A stretch of DNA of 22,750 bases, from assembly GCF_000003605.2 (NCBI RefSeq), contig NW_003149306.1:1-22750 (forward strand). Direction: 5' to 3'. Each line of letters starts with the position of its first letter. The first letter of the stretch is position 1. The position numbers and the translations under genes were made by a program. Positions 9,045 to 18,729 of the stretch are shown here, piece by piece. This stretch comes from Saccoglossus kowalevskii. Lineage: Eukaryota; Hemichordata; Enteropneusta; Harrimaniidae. The notes below the pieces were generated by a model. That model saw only the letters and a list, made by a program, of their open reading frames with translations. It had not been told where the DNA came from and did no database searches.

Positions 9045-9118
9045 TGGCCGATATGGGGATCGAACCCACGACCTCAGCGTTATTAGCACCGCGCTCTAAC
9101 CAACTGAGCTAACCGGCC
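9045..9118 (-). tRNA. tRNA-Ile(AAU), copy 27
   Basis: Identical to the reference. Confidence 0.97.
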
Positions 9119-9381
9119 ACATCAGCATACTGTATTTGCGTTAATCGTGTTTTTAAAAGACATGCAATCGCACAAACGTCTGTGCATTTCGAAGGTTTTT
9201 TTGTAGCCTTTTGAAAATAATATGAAGTTCTCAGTTATATTCTAACTAATTCAAGGACGCATAACGAAGTGCTCGCAGAATACAAATTATATTACCCACC
9301 AGACGATGATAGTGAAGGTAGCCACAAGATGGCGCACCCAAATGCCGCCAATAGTTTTCAACATACACATAAAATTACCAA

Positions 9382-9455
9382 TGGCCGATATGGGGATCGA
9401 ACCCACGACCTCAGCGTTATTAGCACCGCGCTCTAACCAACTGAGCTAACCAGCT
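9382..9455 (-). tRNA. tRNA-Ile(AAU), copy 28
   Basis: Full length. G1 to A (A1.C72) and C4 to U (U4.G69 wobble). Confidence 0.9.
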
Positions 9456-9718
9456 ACGTCAGCATACTGTATTTGCGTTAATCGTGTTTTTAAAAGACAT
9501 GCAATCGCACAAACGTCTGTGCATTTCGAAGGTTTTTTTGTAGCCTTTTGAAAATAATATGAAGTTCTCAGTTATATTCTAACTAATTCAAGGACGCATA
9601 ACGAAGTGCTCGCAGAATACAAATTATATTACCCACCAGACGATGATAGTGAAGGTAGCCACAAGATGGCGCACCCAAATGCCGCCAATAGTTTTCAACA
9701 TACACATAAAATTACCAA

Positions 9719-9792
9719 TGGCCGATATGGGGATCGAACCCACGACCTCAGCGTTATTAGCACCGCGCTCTAACCAACTGAGATAACCGGCC
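9719..9792 (-). tRNA. tRNA-Ile(AAU), copy 29
   Basis: Full length. G10 to U breaks the G10-C25 pair and hits a conserved A-box base. Confidence 0.87.
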
Positions 9793-9812
9793 ACATCAGC
9801 ATACTGTATTTG

Positions 9813-9967
9813 CGCTAATCGTGTTTTTAAAAGACTTGCAATCGCACAATCGTCTGTGCATTTCGATGGTTTTTTTTGTAGCCTTTTGAAAATAATATGA
9901 AGTTCTCAGTTATATTCTAACGAATTCAAGGACGCATAACGAAGTGCTCGCAGAATACAAATTCTAT
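9813..9967 (-). repeat. 155-bp tRNA-less unit (5 of 12)
   Basis: Same junction; one extra T in the T run makes it 155 bp. Confidence 0.93.
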
Positions 9968-10210
9968 CGTTAATTGTGTTTTTAAAAGACATGCAATCGC
10001 ACAAACGTCTGTGCATTTCGAAGGTTTTTTTGTAGCCTTTTGAAAATAATATGAAGTTCTCAGTTATATTCTAACTAATTCAAGGACGCATAACGAAGTG
10101 CTCGCAGAATACAAATTCTATTACTCACCAGACGGTGATAGTGAAGGTAGCCACAAGATGGCGCACCCAAATGCCGCCAATAGTTTTCAACATACACATA
10201 AAATTACCAA

Positions 10211-10284
10211 TGGCCGATATGGGGATCGAACCCACGACCTCAGCGTTATTAGCACCGCGCTCTAACCAACTGAGCTAACCAGCC
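10211..10284 (-). tRNA. tRNA-Ile(AAU), copy 30
   Basis: Full length. Only C4 to U (U4.G69 wobble). Confidence 0.94.
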
Positions 10285-10546
10285 ACATCAGCATACAGTA
10301 TTTGCGTTAATCGTGTTTTTAAAGACATGCAATCGCACAAACGTCTGTGCATTTCGAAGGTTTTTTTGTAGCCTTTTGAAAATAATATGAAGTTCTCAGT
10401 TATATTCTAACTAATTCAAGGACGCATAACGAAGTGCTCGCAGAATACAAATTCTATTACCCACAAGACGGTGATAGTGAAGGTAGCCACAAGATGACGC
10501 ACTCGGATGCCGCCAATAGTTTTTAACATACACATAAAATTACCAA

Positions 10547-10620
10547 TGGCCGATATGGGGATCGAACCCACGACCTCAGCGTTATTAGCACCACGCTCTA
10601 ACCAACTGTGCTAACCGGCC
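10547..10620 (-). tRNA. tRNA-Ile(AAU), copy 31
   Basis: Full length. C27 to U gives a U27.G43 wobble. U12 to A mispairs with A23 and alters the A box. The unit has the GATGACG form of the CTCF-like site. Confidence 0.87.
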
Positions 10621-10883
10621 ACATCAGCATACTGTATTTGCGTTAATCGTGTTTTTAAAAGACATGCAATCGCACAAACGTCTGTGCATTTCGAAGGTTA
10701 TTTTGTAGCCTTTTGAAAATAATATGAAGTTCTCAGTTATATTCTAACTAATTCAAGGACGCATAACGAAGTGCTCGCAGAATACAAATTCTATTTGCCC
10801 ACCAGACGGTGATAGTGAAGGTAGCCACAAGATGGCGCACCAAATGCTGCCAATAGTTTTCAACTTACACATAAAATTACCAA

Positions 10884-10934
10884 TGGCCGATATGGGGATC
10901 GAACCCGCGCTCTAACCAACTGAGCTAACCGGCC
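10884..10934 (-). pseudogene. tRNA-Ile copy 32 lacking the whole anticodon arm
   Basis: It is 51 nt long. A 23-nt internal deletion removes the anticodon arm and variable region. Acceptor, D and T stems and the A and B boxes remain, so it could still bind TFIIIC but cannot decode. The breakpoints share a short CC. The same deletion recurs at 15421-15471. Confidence 0.9.
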
Positions 10935-11042
10935 ACATCAGCATACTGTATTTGCGTTAATCGTGTTTTTAAAAGACATGCAATCGCACAAACGTCTGTG
11001 CATTTCGAAGGTTTTTTTGTAGCCTTTTGCCAATAATATGAA

Positions 11043-11082
11043 GTTATTAACACCGCGCTCTAACCAACTGAGCTAACCGGCC
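11043..11082 (-). pseudogene. tRNA-Ile 5' half (40 nt), copy 33
   Basis: Only residues 1-39 (40 nt, ending just after the anticodon loop) remain, with C32 to U. The 3' half, B box and terminator are gone; 189 bp are deleted between two 'gtt' triplets ('gaagtt/attaacacc'). Confidence 0.92.
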
Positions 11083-11190
11083 ACATCAGCATACTGTATT
11101 TGCGTTAATCGTGTTTTTAAAAGACATGCAATCGCACAAACGTTTGTGCATTTCAAAGGTTTTTTTATAGCTTTTTGCCAATAATATGAA

Positions 11191-11230
11191 GTTATTAACA
11201 CCGCGCTCTAACCAACTGAGCTAACCGGCC
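11191..11230 (-). pseudogene. tRNA-Ile 5' half (40 nt), copy 34
   Basis: Same truncation as the half at 11043, 148 bp further on. Confidence 0.92.
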
Positions 11231-11338
11231 ACATCAGCATACTGTATTTGCGTTAATCGTGTTTTTAAAAGACATGCAATCGCACAAACGTCTGTGCATT
11301 TCGAAGGTTTTTTTGTAGCCTTTTGCCAATAATATGAA

Positions 11339-11378
11339 GTTATTAACACCGCGCTCTAACCAACTGAGCTAACCGGCC
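11339..11378 (-). pseudogene. tRNA-Ile 5' half (40 nt), copy 35
   Basis: Same truncation. The spacer to its right has 'aaaagtgatgc' in place of 'aaaagacatgc'. Confidence 0.92.
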
Positions 11379-11486
11379 ACATCAGCATACTGTATTTGCG
11401 TTAATCGTGTTTTTAAAAGTGATGCAATCGCACAAACGTTTGTGCATTTCAAAGGTTTTTTTATAGCCTTTTGCCAATAATATGAA

Positions 11487-11526
11487 GTTATTAACACCGC
11501 GCTCTAACCAACTGAGCTAACCGGCC
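11487..11526 (-). pseudogene. tRNA-Ile 5' half (40 nt), copy 36
   Basis: Same truncation and the last of the four. A normal-length spacer follows, leading to the full copy at 11790. Confidence 0.92.
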
Positions 11527-11789
11527 ACATCAGCATACTGTATTTGCGTTAATCGTGTTTTTAAAAGACATGCAATCGCACAAACGTCTGTGCATTTCGA
11601 AGGTTTTTTTGTAGCCTTTTGAAAATAATATGAAGTTCTCAGTTATATTCTAACTAATTCAAGGACGCATAACGAAGTGCTCGCAGAATACAAATTCTAT
11701 TACCCACAAGACGGTGATAGTGAAGGTAGCCACAAGATGGCGCACCCGAATGCCGCCAATTGTTTTTAACATACACATAAAATTACCAA

Positions 11790-11863
11790 TGGCCGATATG
11801 GGGATCGAACCCACGACCTCAGCGTTATTAGCACCGCGCTCTAACCAACTGAGCTAACCGGCC
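11790..11863 (-). tRNA. tRNA-Ile(AAU), copy 37
   Basis: Identical to the reference; lies in the block repeated 9608 bp away. Confidence 0.97.
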
Positions 11864-11883
11864 ACATCAGCATACTGTATTTG

Positions 11884-12037
11884 CGCTAATCGTGTTTTTA
11901 AAAGACTTGCAATCGCACAATCGTCTGTGCATTTCGATGGTTTTTTTGTAGCCTTTTGAAAATAATATGAAGTTCTCAGTTATATTCTAACTAATTCAAG
12001 GACGCATAACGAAGTGCTCACAGAATACAAATTCTAT
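11884..12037 (-). repeat. 154-bp tRNA-less unit (6 of 12)
   Basis: Same junction. It carries 'gtgctcaca' as in units 2, 3 and 11. Confidence 0.93.
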
Positions 12038-12280
12038 CGTTAATCGTGTTTTTAAAAGACATGCAATCGCACAAACGTCTGTGCATTTCGAAGGTTTTTT
12101 TGTAGCCTTTTACCAATAATATGAAGTTCTCAGTTATATTCTAACTAATTCAAGGACGCATAACGAAGTGCTCGCAGAATACAAATTATATTACCCACCA
12201 GACGGTGATAGTGAAGGTAGCCACAAGATGGCGCACCCAAATGCCGCCAATAGTTTTCAACATACACATAAAATTACCAA

Positions 12281-12354
12281 TGGCCGATACGGGGATCGAA
12301 CCCACGACCTCAGCGTTATTAGCACCGCGCTCTAACCAACTGAGCTAACCGGCC
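12281..12354 (-). tRNA. tRNA-Ile(AAU), copy 38
   Basis: Full length. Only A64 to G (U50.G64 wobble in the T stem). Shared with the 21889 copy. Confidence 0.95.
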
Positions 12355-12617
12355 ACATCAACATACTGTATTTGCGCTAATCGTGTTTTTAAAAGACTTG
12401 CAATCGCACAATCGTCTGTGCATTTCGATGGTTTTTTTGTAGCCTTTTGAAAATAATATGAAGTTCTCAGTTATATTCTAACTAATTCAAGGACGCATAA
12501 CGAAGTGCTCGCAGAATACAAATTATATTACCCACCAGACCGTGATAGTGAAGGTAGCCACAAGATGGCGCACTCGGATGCCGCCAATAGTTTTCAACAT
12601 ACACATAAAATTACCAA

Positions 12618-12691
12618 TGGCCGATATAAGGATCGAACCCACGACCTCATCGTTATTAGAACCGAGCTCTAACCAACTGAGCTAACCGGCC
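12618..12691 (-). tRNA. tRNA-Ile(AAU), copy 39, degenerate
   Basis: Full length. C62 to U and C63 to U give two T-stem wobbles. C41 to A mispairs with G29, G31 to U mispairs with C39, and G26 to U. The anticodon stem is badly damaged; probably inactive in translation. Confidence 0.8.
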
Positions 12692-12944
12692 ACATCAGCA
12701 TACTGTATTTGCGCTAATCGTGTTTTTAAAAGACATGCAATCGCACAAACGTCTGTCATTTTTCGAAGGTTTTTTTGCAGCCTTTTGCCAATAATATGAA
12801 GTTCTCAGTTATATTCTAACTAATTCAAGGACGCATTATAAAGTGCTCGCAGAATACAAATTCTGACGGTGATAGTGAAGGTAGCCACAAGATGACGCAC
12901 CCGAATGCCGCCAATAGTTTTCAACATACACATAAAATTACCAA

Positions 12945-13018
12945 TGACCGATATGTGGATCGAACCGACGACCTCAGCGTTATTAGCACCGCGCTCTAAC
13001 CAACTGATCTAACCGGCC
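12945..13018 (-). tRNA. tRNA-Ile(AAU), copy 40, degenerate
   Basis: Full length. C71 to U, C62 to A, G51 to C and C11 to A. Two T-stem pairs and one D-stem pair are lost. The unit is of the 326-327-bp type. Probably a pseudogene in function. Confidence 0.78.
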
Positions 13019-13280
13019 ACATCAGCATACTGTATTTGCGTTAATCGTGTTTTTAAAAGATATGCAATCGCACAAAGGTCTGAACATTCCAAAGGTTTTT
13101 TTGCAGCCTTTTGCCAATAATATGAAGTTCTCAGTTATATTCTAACTAATTCAAGGACGCATAACGAAGTGCTCGCAGAATACAAATTCTATTACCCACC
13201 AGACGGTGATAGTGAAGGTAGCCACAAGATGGCGCACCAAATGCCGCCAATAGTTTTCAACATACACATAAAATTACCAA

Positions 13281-13354
13281 TGGCCGATATGGGGATCGAA
13301 CCCACGACCTCAGCGTTATTAGCACCGCGCTCTAACCAACTGAGCTAACCGGCC
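13281..13354 (-). tRNA. tRNA-Ile(AAU), copy 41
   Basis: Identical to the reference. Confidence 0.97.
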
Positions 13355-13616
13355 ACATCAGCATACTGTATTTGCGTTAATCGTGTTTTTAAAAGACATG
13401 CAATCGCACAAACGTCTGTGCATTTCGAAGGTTTTTTTGTAGCCTTTTGAAAATAATATGAAGTTCTCAGTTATATTCTAACTAATTCAAGGACGCATAA
13501 CGAAGTGCTCGCAGAATACAAATTGTATTACCCACCAGACGGTGATAGTGAAGGTAGCCACAAGATGGCGCACCAAATGCAGCCAATAGTTTTCAACTTA
13601 CACATAAATTTACCAA

Positions 13617-13690
13617 TGGCCAATATGGGGATCGAACCCACAACCTCATCGTTATTAGCACCGCGCTCTAACCAACTGAGCTAACCGGCC
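13617..13690 (-). tRNA. tRNA-Ile(AAU), copy 42, weakened terminator
   Basis: Full length. C68 to U (G5.U68), C48 to U, and C41 to A (mispairs with G29). Terminator AAATTTA has only T3. Confidence 0.85.
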
Positions 13691-13844
13691 ACATCAGCAT
13701 ACTGTATTTGCGTTAATCGTGTTTTTAAAAGACATGCAATCGCACAAACGTCTGTGCATTTCGAAGGTTTTTTTGTAGCCTTTTTGAAAAAATTGCGCAC
13801 TCGGATGCCGCCAATAGTTTTTAACATACACATAAAATTACCAA
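13691..13844 (-). repeat. Shortened 154-bp spacer of a 228-bp unit
   Basis: About 109 bp are missing at the junction 'gcctttttgaaaaaattgcgcac' near 13779-13799. The inverted repeat and most of the CTCF-like site are lost. The right side shares 'attgcgcac' with the unit at 15683, a likely relative of the parent. Confidence 0.9.
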
Positions 13845-13918
13845 TGGCCGATATGGGGATCGAACCCACAACCTCAGCGTTATTAGCACAGCGCTCTAAC
13901 CAACTGATCTAACCGGCC
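13845..13918 (-). tRNA. tRNA-Ile(AAU), copy 43, degenerate
   Basis: Full length. C48 to U, G28 to U (U28.U42) and C11 to A (against G24). The same triple is found at 14747, 15737 and 16074. Confidence 0.83.
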
Positions 13919-14181
13919 ACATCAGCATACTGTATTTTCGCTAATCGTGTTTTTAAAAGACTTGCAATCGCACAATCGTTTGTGCATTTCGATGGTTTTT
14001 TTGTAGCCTTTTGAAAATAATATGAAGTTCTCAGTTATATTCTAACTAATTTAAGGACGCATAACGAAGTGCTCGCAGAATACAAATTATATTACCCACA
14101 AGACGGTGATAGTGAAGGTAGCCACAAGATGGCGCACCCAAATGCCGCCAATAGTTTTCAACATACACATTAAATTACCAA

Positions 14182-14255
14182 TGGCCGATATGGGGATCGA
14201 ACCCACGACCTCAGCGTTATTAGAACCGAGCTCTAACCAACTGAGCTAACCAGCC
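14182..14255 (-). tRNA. tRNA-Ile(AAU), copy 44, degenerate, weakened terminator
   Basis: Full length. G31 to U (against C39), G26 to U and C4 to U. The terminator reads AATTTAATG (T3). Confidence 0.83.
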
Positions 14256-14518
14256 TCATCAACATACTGTATTTGTGTTAATCGTGTTTTTAAAAGACAT
14301 GCAATCGCACAAACGTCTGTGCATTTCGATGGTTTTTTTGTAGCCTTTTGAAAATAATATGAAGTTCTCAGTTATATTCTAACTAATTCAAGGACGCATA
14401 ACGAAGTGCTCGCAGAATACAAATTCTATTTACCCACCAGACGGTGATAGTGAAGGTAGCCACAAGATGGCGCACCAAATGCAGCCAATAGTTTTCAACT
14501 TACACATAAATTTACCAA

Positions 14519-14592
14519 TGGCCAATATGGGGATCGAACCCACAACCTCATCGTTATTAGCACCGCGCTCTAACCAACTGAGCTAACCGGCC
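14519..14592 (-). tRNA. tRNA-Ile(AAU), copy 45, weakened terminator
   Basis: Same variants as the 13617 copy (C68 to U, C48 to U, C41 to A, T3 terminator). Confidence 0.85.
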
Positions 14593-14746
14593 ACATCAGC
14601 ATACTGTATTTGCGTTAATCGTGTTTTTAAAAGACATGCAATCGCACAAACGTCTGTGCATTTCGAAGGTTTTTTTGTAGCCTTTTTGAAAAAATTGCGC
14701 ACTCGGATGCCGCCAATAGTTTTTAACATACACATAAAATTACCAA
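14593..14746 (-). repeat. Shortened 154-bp spacer of a 228-bp unit (second site)
   Basis: Identical junction to 13691-13844, as expected from the 902-bp duplication. Confidence 0.9.
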
Positions 14747-14820
14747 TGGCCGATATGGGGATCGAACCCACAACCTCAGCGTTATTAGCACAGCGCTCTA
14801 ACCAACTGATCTAACCGGCC
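14747..14820 (-). tRNA. tRNA-Ile(AAU), copy 46, degenerate
   Basis: Same variants as the 13845 copy (C48 to U, G28 to U, C11 to A). Confidence 0.83.
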
Positions 14821-15083
14821 ACATCAGCATACTGTATTTTCGCTAATCGTGTTTTTAAAAGACTTGCAATCGCACAATCGTTTGTGCATTTCGATGGTTT
14901 TTTTGTAGCCTTTTGAAAATAATATGAAGTTCTCAGTTATATTCTAACTAATTTAAGGACGCATAACGAAGTGCTCGCAGAATACAAATTATATTACCCA
15001 CAAGACGGTGATAGTGAAGGTAGCCACAAGATGGCGCACCCAAATGCCGCCAATAGTTTTCAACATACACATTAAATTACCAA

Positions 15084-15157
15084 TGGCCGATATGGGGATC
15101 GAACCCACAACCTCAGCGTTATTAGCACAGCGCTCTAACCAACTGAGCTAACCAGCC
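15084..15157 (-). tRNA. tRNA-Ile(AAU), copy 47, weakened terminator
   Basis: Full length. C48 to U, G28 to U and C4 to U. It differs from its 902-bp partner at 14182 in the middle of the gene only, which looks like a short conversion patch. T3 terminator. Confidence 0.84.
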
Positions 15158-15420
15158 TCATCAACATACTGTATTTGTGTTAATCGTGTTTTTAAAAGAC
15201 ATGCAATCGCACAAACGTCTGTGCATTTCGATGGTTTTTTTGTAGCCTTTTGAAAATAATATGAAGTTCTCAGTTATATTCTAACTAATTCAAGGACGCA
15301 TAACGAAGTGCTCGCAGAATACAAATTCTATTTACCCACCAGACGGTGATAGTGAAGGTAGCCACAAGATGGCGCACCAAATGCTGCCAATAGTTTTCAA
15401 CTTACACATAAAATTACCAA

Positions 15421-15471
15421 TGGCCGATATGGGGATCGAACCCGCGCTCTAACCAACTGAGCTAACCGGCC
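15421..15471 (-). pseudogene. tRNA-Ile copy 48 lacking the whole anticodon arm
   Basis: 51 nt, with the same 23-nt deletion as at 10884-10934. The left spacers of both also share 'caccaaatgctgcc' and 'caacttacac', so they descend from one event. Confidence 0.9.
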
Positions 15472-15736
15472 ACATCAGCATACTGTATTTGCGTTAATCG
15501 TGTTTTCAAAAGACATGCAATCGCACAAACGTCTGTGCATTTCGAAAGTTTTTTTTTGTAGCCTTTTGAAAATAATATGAAGTTCTCAGTTATATTCTAA
15601 CTAATTCAAGGTCGCATAACGAAGTGCTCGCAGAATACAAATTCTATTACCCACCAGACGGTGATAGCGAAGGTAGCCACAAGATTGCGCACTCGGATGC
15701 CGCCAATAGTTTTTAACATACACATAAAATTACCAA

Positions 15737-15810
15737 TGGCCGATATGGGGATCGAACCCACAACCTCAGCGTTATTAGCACAGCGCTCTAACCAACTGAT
15801 CTAACCGGCC
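15737..15810 (-). tRNA. tRNA-Ile(AAU), copy 49, degenerate
   Basis: C48 to U, G28 to U and C11 to A. The CTCF-like site of this unit is GATTGCG. Confidence 0.83.
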
Positions 15811-16073
15811 ACATCAGCATACTGTATTTGCGCTAATCGTGTTTTTAAAAGACTTGCAATCGCACAATCGTCTGTGCATTTCGATGGTTTTTTTGTAGCC
15901 TTTTGAAAATAATATGAAGTTCTCAGTTATATTCTAACTAATTTAAGGACGCATAACGAAGTGCTCGCAGAATACAAATTATATTACCCACCAGACGGTG
16001 ATAGTGAAGGTAGCCACAAGATGGCGCACCCAAATGCCGCCAATAGTTTTCAACATACATATAAAATTACCAA

Positions 16074-16147
16074 TGGCCGATATGGGGATCGAACCCACAA
16101 CCTCAGCGTTATTAGCACAGCGCTCTAACCAACTGATCTAACCGGCC
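16074..16147 (-). tRNA. tRNA-Ile(AAU), copy 50, degenerate
   Basis: C48 to U, G28 to U and C11 to A, as at 15737, one 337-bp step away. Confidence 0.83.
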
Positions 16148-16410
16148 ACATCAGCATACTGTATTTGCGCTAATCGTGTTTTTAAAAGACTTGCAATCGC
16201 ACAATCGTCTGTGCATTTCGATGGTTTTTTTGTAGCCTTTTGAAAATAATATGAAGTTCTCAGTTATATTCTAACTAATTTAAGGACGCATAACGAAGTG
16301 CTCGCAGAATACAAATTATATTACCCACCAGACGGTGATAGTGAAGGTAGCCACAAGATGGCGCACCCAAATGCCGCCAATAGTTTTCAACATACACATA
16401 AAATTACCAA

Positions 16411-16484
16411 TGGCCGATATGGGGATCGAACCCACGACCTCAGCGTTATTAGAACCGAGCTCTAACCAACTGAGCTAACCGGCC
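16411..16484 (-). tRNA. tRNA-Ile(AAU), copy 51
   Basis: Full length. G31 to U loses the closing pair of the anticodon loop; G26 to U. Confidence 0.86.
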
Positions 16485-16748
16485 ACATCAGCATACTGTA
16501 TTTGCTTTAATCGTGTTTTTAAAAGACATGCAATCGCACAAACGTCTGTGCATTTCGAAGGTTTTTTTGTAGCCTTTTGCCAATAATATGAAGTTCTCAG
16601 TTATAATCTAACTAATTCAAGGACGCATAACGAAGTGCTCGCAGAATACAAATTATATTACCCACCAGACGGTGATAGTGAAGGTAGCCACAAGATGGCG
16701 CACTCGGATGCAGCCAATAGTTTTTAACATACACATAAAATTACCAAA

Positions 16749-16822
16749 TGGCCGATATGTGGATCGAACCCACGACCTCAGCGTTATTAGCACCGCGCTC
16801 TAAGCAACTGAGCTAAGCGGCC
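16749..16822 (-). tRNA. tRNA-Ile(AAU), copy 52, degenerate
   Basis: Full length. C62 to A, G19 to C (conserved D-loop base) and G6 to C (against U67). Probably inactive. Confidence 0.8.
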
Positions 16823-16842
16823 ACATCAGCATACTGTATTTG

Positions 16843-16996
16843 CGTTAATCGTGTTTTTAAAAGACATGCAATCGCACAAACGTCTGTGCATTTCGATGGT
16901 TTTTTTGGAGCCTTTTGAAAATAATATGAAGTTCTCAGTTATATTCTAACTAATTCAAGGACGCATAACGAAGTGCTCGCAGAATACAAATTCTAC
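16843..16996 (-). repeat. 154-bp tRNA-less unit (7 of 12)
   Basis: The junction is 'ctac/cgttaatcg'. The TATA-like element just right of the junction is 'tttataaaag' (17008-17017), a closer TATA match than the usual form. Confidence 0.92.
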
Positions 16997-17238
16997 CGTT
17001 AATCGTGTTTATAAAAGACATGCAATCGCACAAACGTCTGTGCATTTTGAAGGATTTTGGGTAGCCTTTTGCCAATAATATGAAGTTCTCAGTTATATTC
17101 TAACAAATTCAAGGAGGCATAACGAAGTGCTCGCAGAATACAAATTCTATTACCCACCAGACGGTGATAGTGAAGGTAGCCACAAGATGGCGCACCAAAT
17201 GCCGCCAATAGTTTTCAACATACACATAAAATTACCAA

Positions 17239-17312
17239 TGGCCGATATGGGGATCGAACCCACGACCTCAGCGTTATTAGCACCGCGCTCTAACCAACTG
17301 AGCTAACCGTCC
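17239..17312 (-). tRNA. tRNA-Ile(AAU), copy 53
   Basis: Full length. C3 to A mispairs with G70 in the acceptor stem. Confidence 0.9.
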
Positions 17313-17575
17313 ACATAAGCACTCTGTATTTGCGTTAATCGTGTTTTTAAAAGACATGCAATCGCACAAACGTCTGTGCATTTCGAAGGTTTTTTTGTAG
17401 CCTTTTGCCAATAATACGAAGTTGTCAGTTATAATCTAACTAATTCAAGGACGCATAACGAAGTGCTCGCAGAATACAAATTATATTACCCACCAGACGG
17501 TGATAGTGAAGGTAGCCACAAGATGGCGCACCCAAATGCCGCCAATAGTTTTCAACATACACATAAAATTACCAA

Positions 17576-17649
17576 TGGCCGATATGGGGATCGAACCCAC
17601 GACCTCATCGTTATTAGCACCACGCTCTAACCAACTGAGCTAACCGGCC
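17576..17649 (-). tRNA. tRNA-Ile(AAU), copy 54
   Basis: Full length. C41 to A (against G29) and C27 to U (U27.G43). Confidence 0.88.
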
Positions 17650-17669
17650 ACATCAGCATACTGTATTTG

Positions 17670-17823
17670 CGTTAATCGTGTTTTTAAAAGACATGCAATC
17701 GCACAAACGTCTGTGCATTTCGATGGTTTTTTTGGAGCCTTTTGAAAATAATATGAATTTCTCAGTTATATTCTAACTAATTCAAGGACGCATAACGAAG
17801 TGCTCGCAGAATACAAATTCTAC
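17670..17823 (-). repeat. 154-bp tRNA-less unit (8 of 12)
   Basis: Same 'ctac' junction and 'tttataaaag' variant as unit 7, so the two share recent ancestry. Confidence 0.92.
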
Positions 17824-18066
17824 CGTTAATCGTGTTTATAAAAGACATGCAATCGCACAAACGTCTGTGCATTTCGAAGGATTTTGGGTAGCCTTTTGCC
17901 AATAATATGAAGTTCTCAGTTATATTCTAACTAATTCAAGGACGCATAACGAAGTGCTCGCAGAATACAAATTCTATTACCCACCAGACGGTGATAGTGA
18001 AAGTAGCCACAAGATGACGCACTCGGATGCCCCCAATAGTTTTTAACATACACATAAAATTACAAA

Positions 18067-18140
18067 TGGCCGATATGGGGATCGAACCCACGACCTCAGC
18101 GTTATTAGCACCGCGCTCTAACCAACTGAGCTAACCGGCC
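18067..18140 (-). tRNA. tRNA-Ile(AAU), copy 55
   Basis: Identical to the reference. The unit's CTCF-like site is the GATGACG form. Confidence 0.97.
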
Positions 18141-18403
18141 ACATCAGCATACTGTATTTGCATTAATCGTGTTTTTAAAAGACATGCAATCGCACAAACG
18201 TCTGTGCATTTCGAAGGTTTTTTTGTAGCCTTTTGAAAATAATATGAAGTTCTCAGTTATATTCTAACTAATTCAAGGACGCATAACGAAGTGCTCGCAG
18301 AATACAAATTCTATTACCCACAAGACGGTGACAGTGAAAGTAGCCACAATATGACGCACCCGAATGCCGAAAATGGTTTTCAACATACACATAAAATTAC
18401 CAA

Positions 18404-18477
18404 TGGCCGATATGGGGATCGAACCCACGACCTCAGCGTTATTAGCACCGCTCTCTAACCAACTGAGCTAACCGGCC
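18404..18477 (-). tRNA. tRNA-Ile(AAU), copy 56
   Basis: Full length. C25 to A breaks the G10-C25 pair of the D stem. Confidence 0.9.
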
Positions 18478-18729
18478 ACATAAGCATACTGTATTTGCGT
18501 TAATCGTGTTTTAAAAAGACATGCAATCGCACAAACGTCTGTACATTTCGAAGGTTTTTTTGCAGCCTTTTGCCAATAATATGAAGTTCTCAGTTATATT
18601 CTAACTAATTCAAGGACGCATTATAAAGTGCTCGCAGAATACAAATTCTGACGGTGATAGTGAAGGTAGCCACAAGATGACGCACCCGAATGCCGCCAAT
18701 AGTTTTCAACATACACATAAAATTGCCAA

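Larger units (their letters stand above)
11043..11634 (-). repeat. Four 148-bp units with tRNA 5' halves, arranged as a repeated dimer
   Basis: Unit starts are 11043, 11191, 11339 and 11487. The spacers after the 1st and 3rd halves carry 'cgtttgtgcatttcaaagg' and 'tttttttatag'. Those after the 2nd and 4th carry the usual 'cgtctgtgcatttcgaagg'. The alternation indicates duplication of a 296-bp dimer. Confidence 0.9.
11533..12411 (-). repeat. About 879-bp block repeated at 21141-22019
   Basis: The block contains the tRNAs at 11790 and 12281 and the tRNA-less unit between them. The sequence at an offset of +9608 bp shows no difference I could find by eye, including private variants ('ccaattg', 'gtgctcaca', 'gatacgggg', 'catcaacat'). 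Confidence 0.88.
13531..14432 (-). repeat. 902-bp higher-order block, first copy
   Basis: It holds tRNAs at 13617, 13845 and 14182. It is followed directly by a near-identical copy at 14433-15334. Differences seen are confined to the third tRNA. Confidence 0.92.
14433..15334 (-). repeat. 902-bp higher-order block, second copy
   Basis: Direct repeat of 13531-14432 with tRNAs at 14519, 14747 and 15084. The next 902-bp step places 15421 opposite 14519, so a third, more altered block may follow. Confidence 0.92.

Noticed and set aside
13681-13869. Minus-strand open frame of 62 codons, repeated at 14583
   Set aside because: It starts in one tRNA, crosses a spacer-deletion junction and ends in the next. 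It exists twice only because of the 902-bp duplication.
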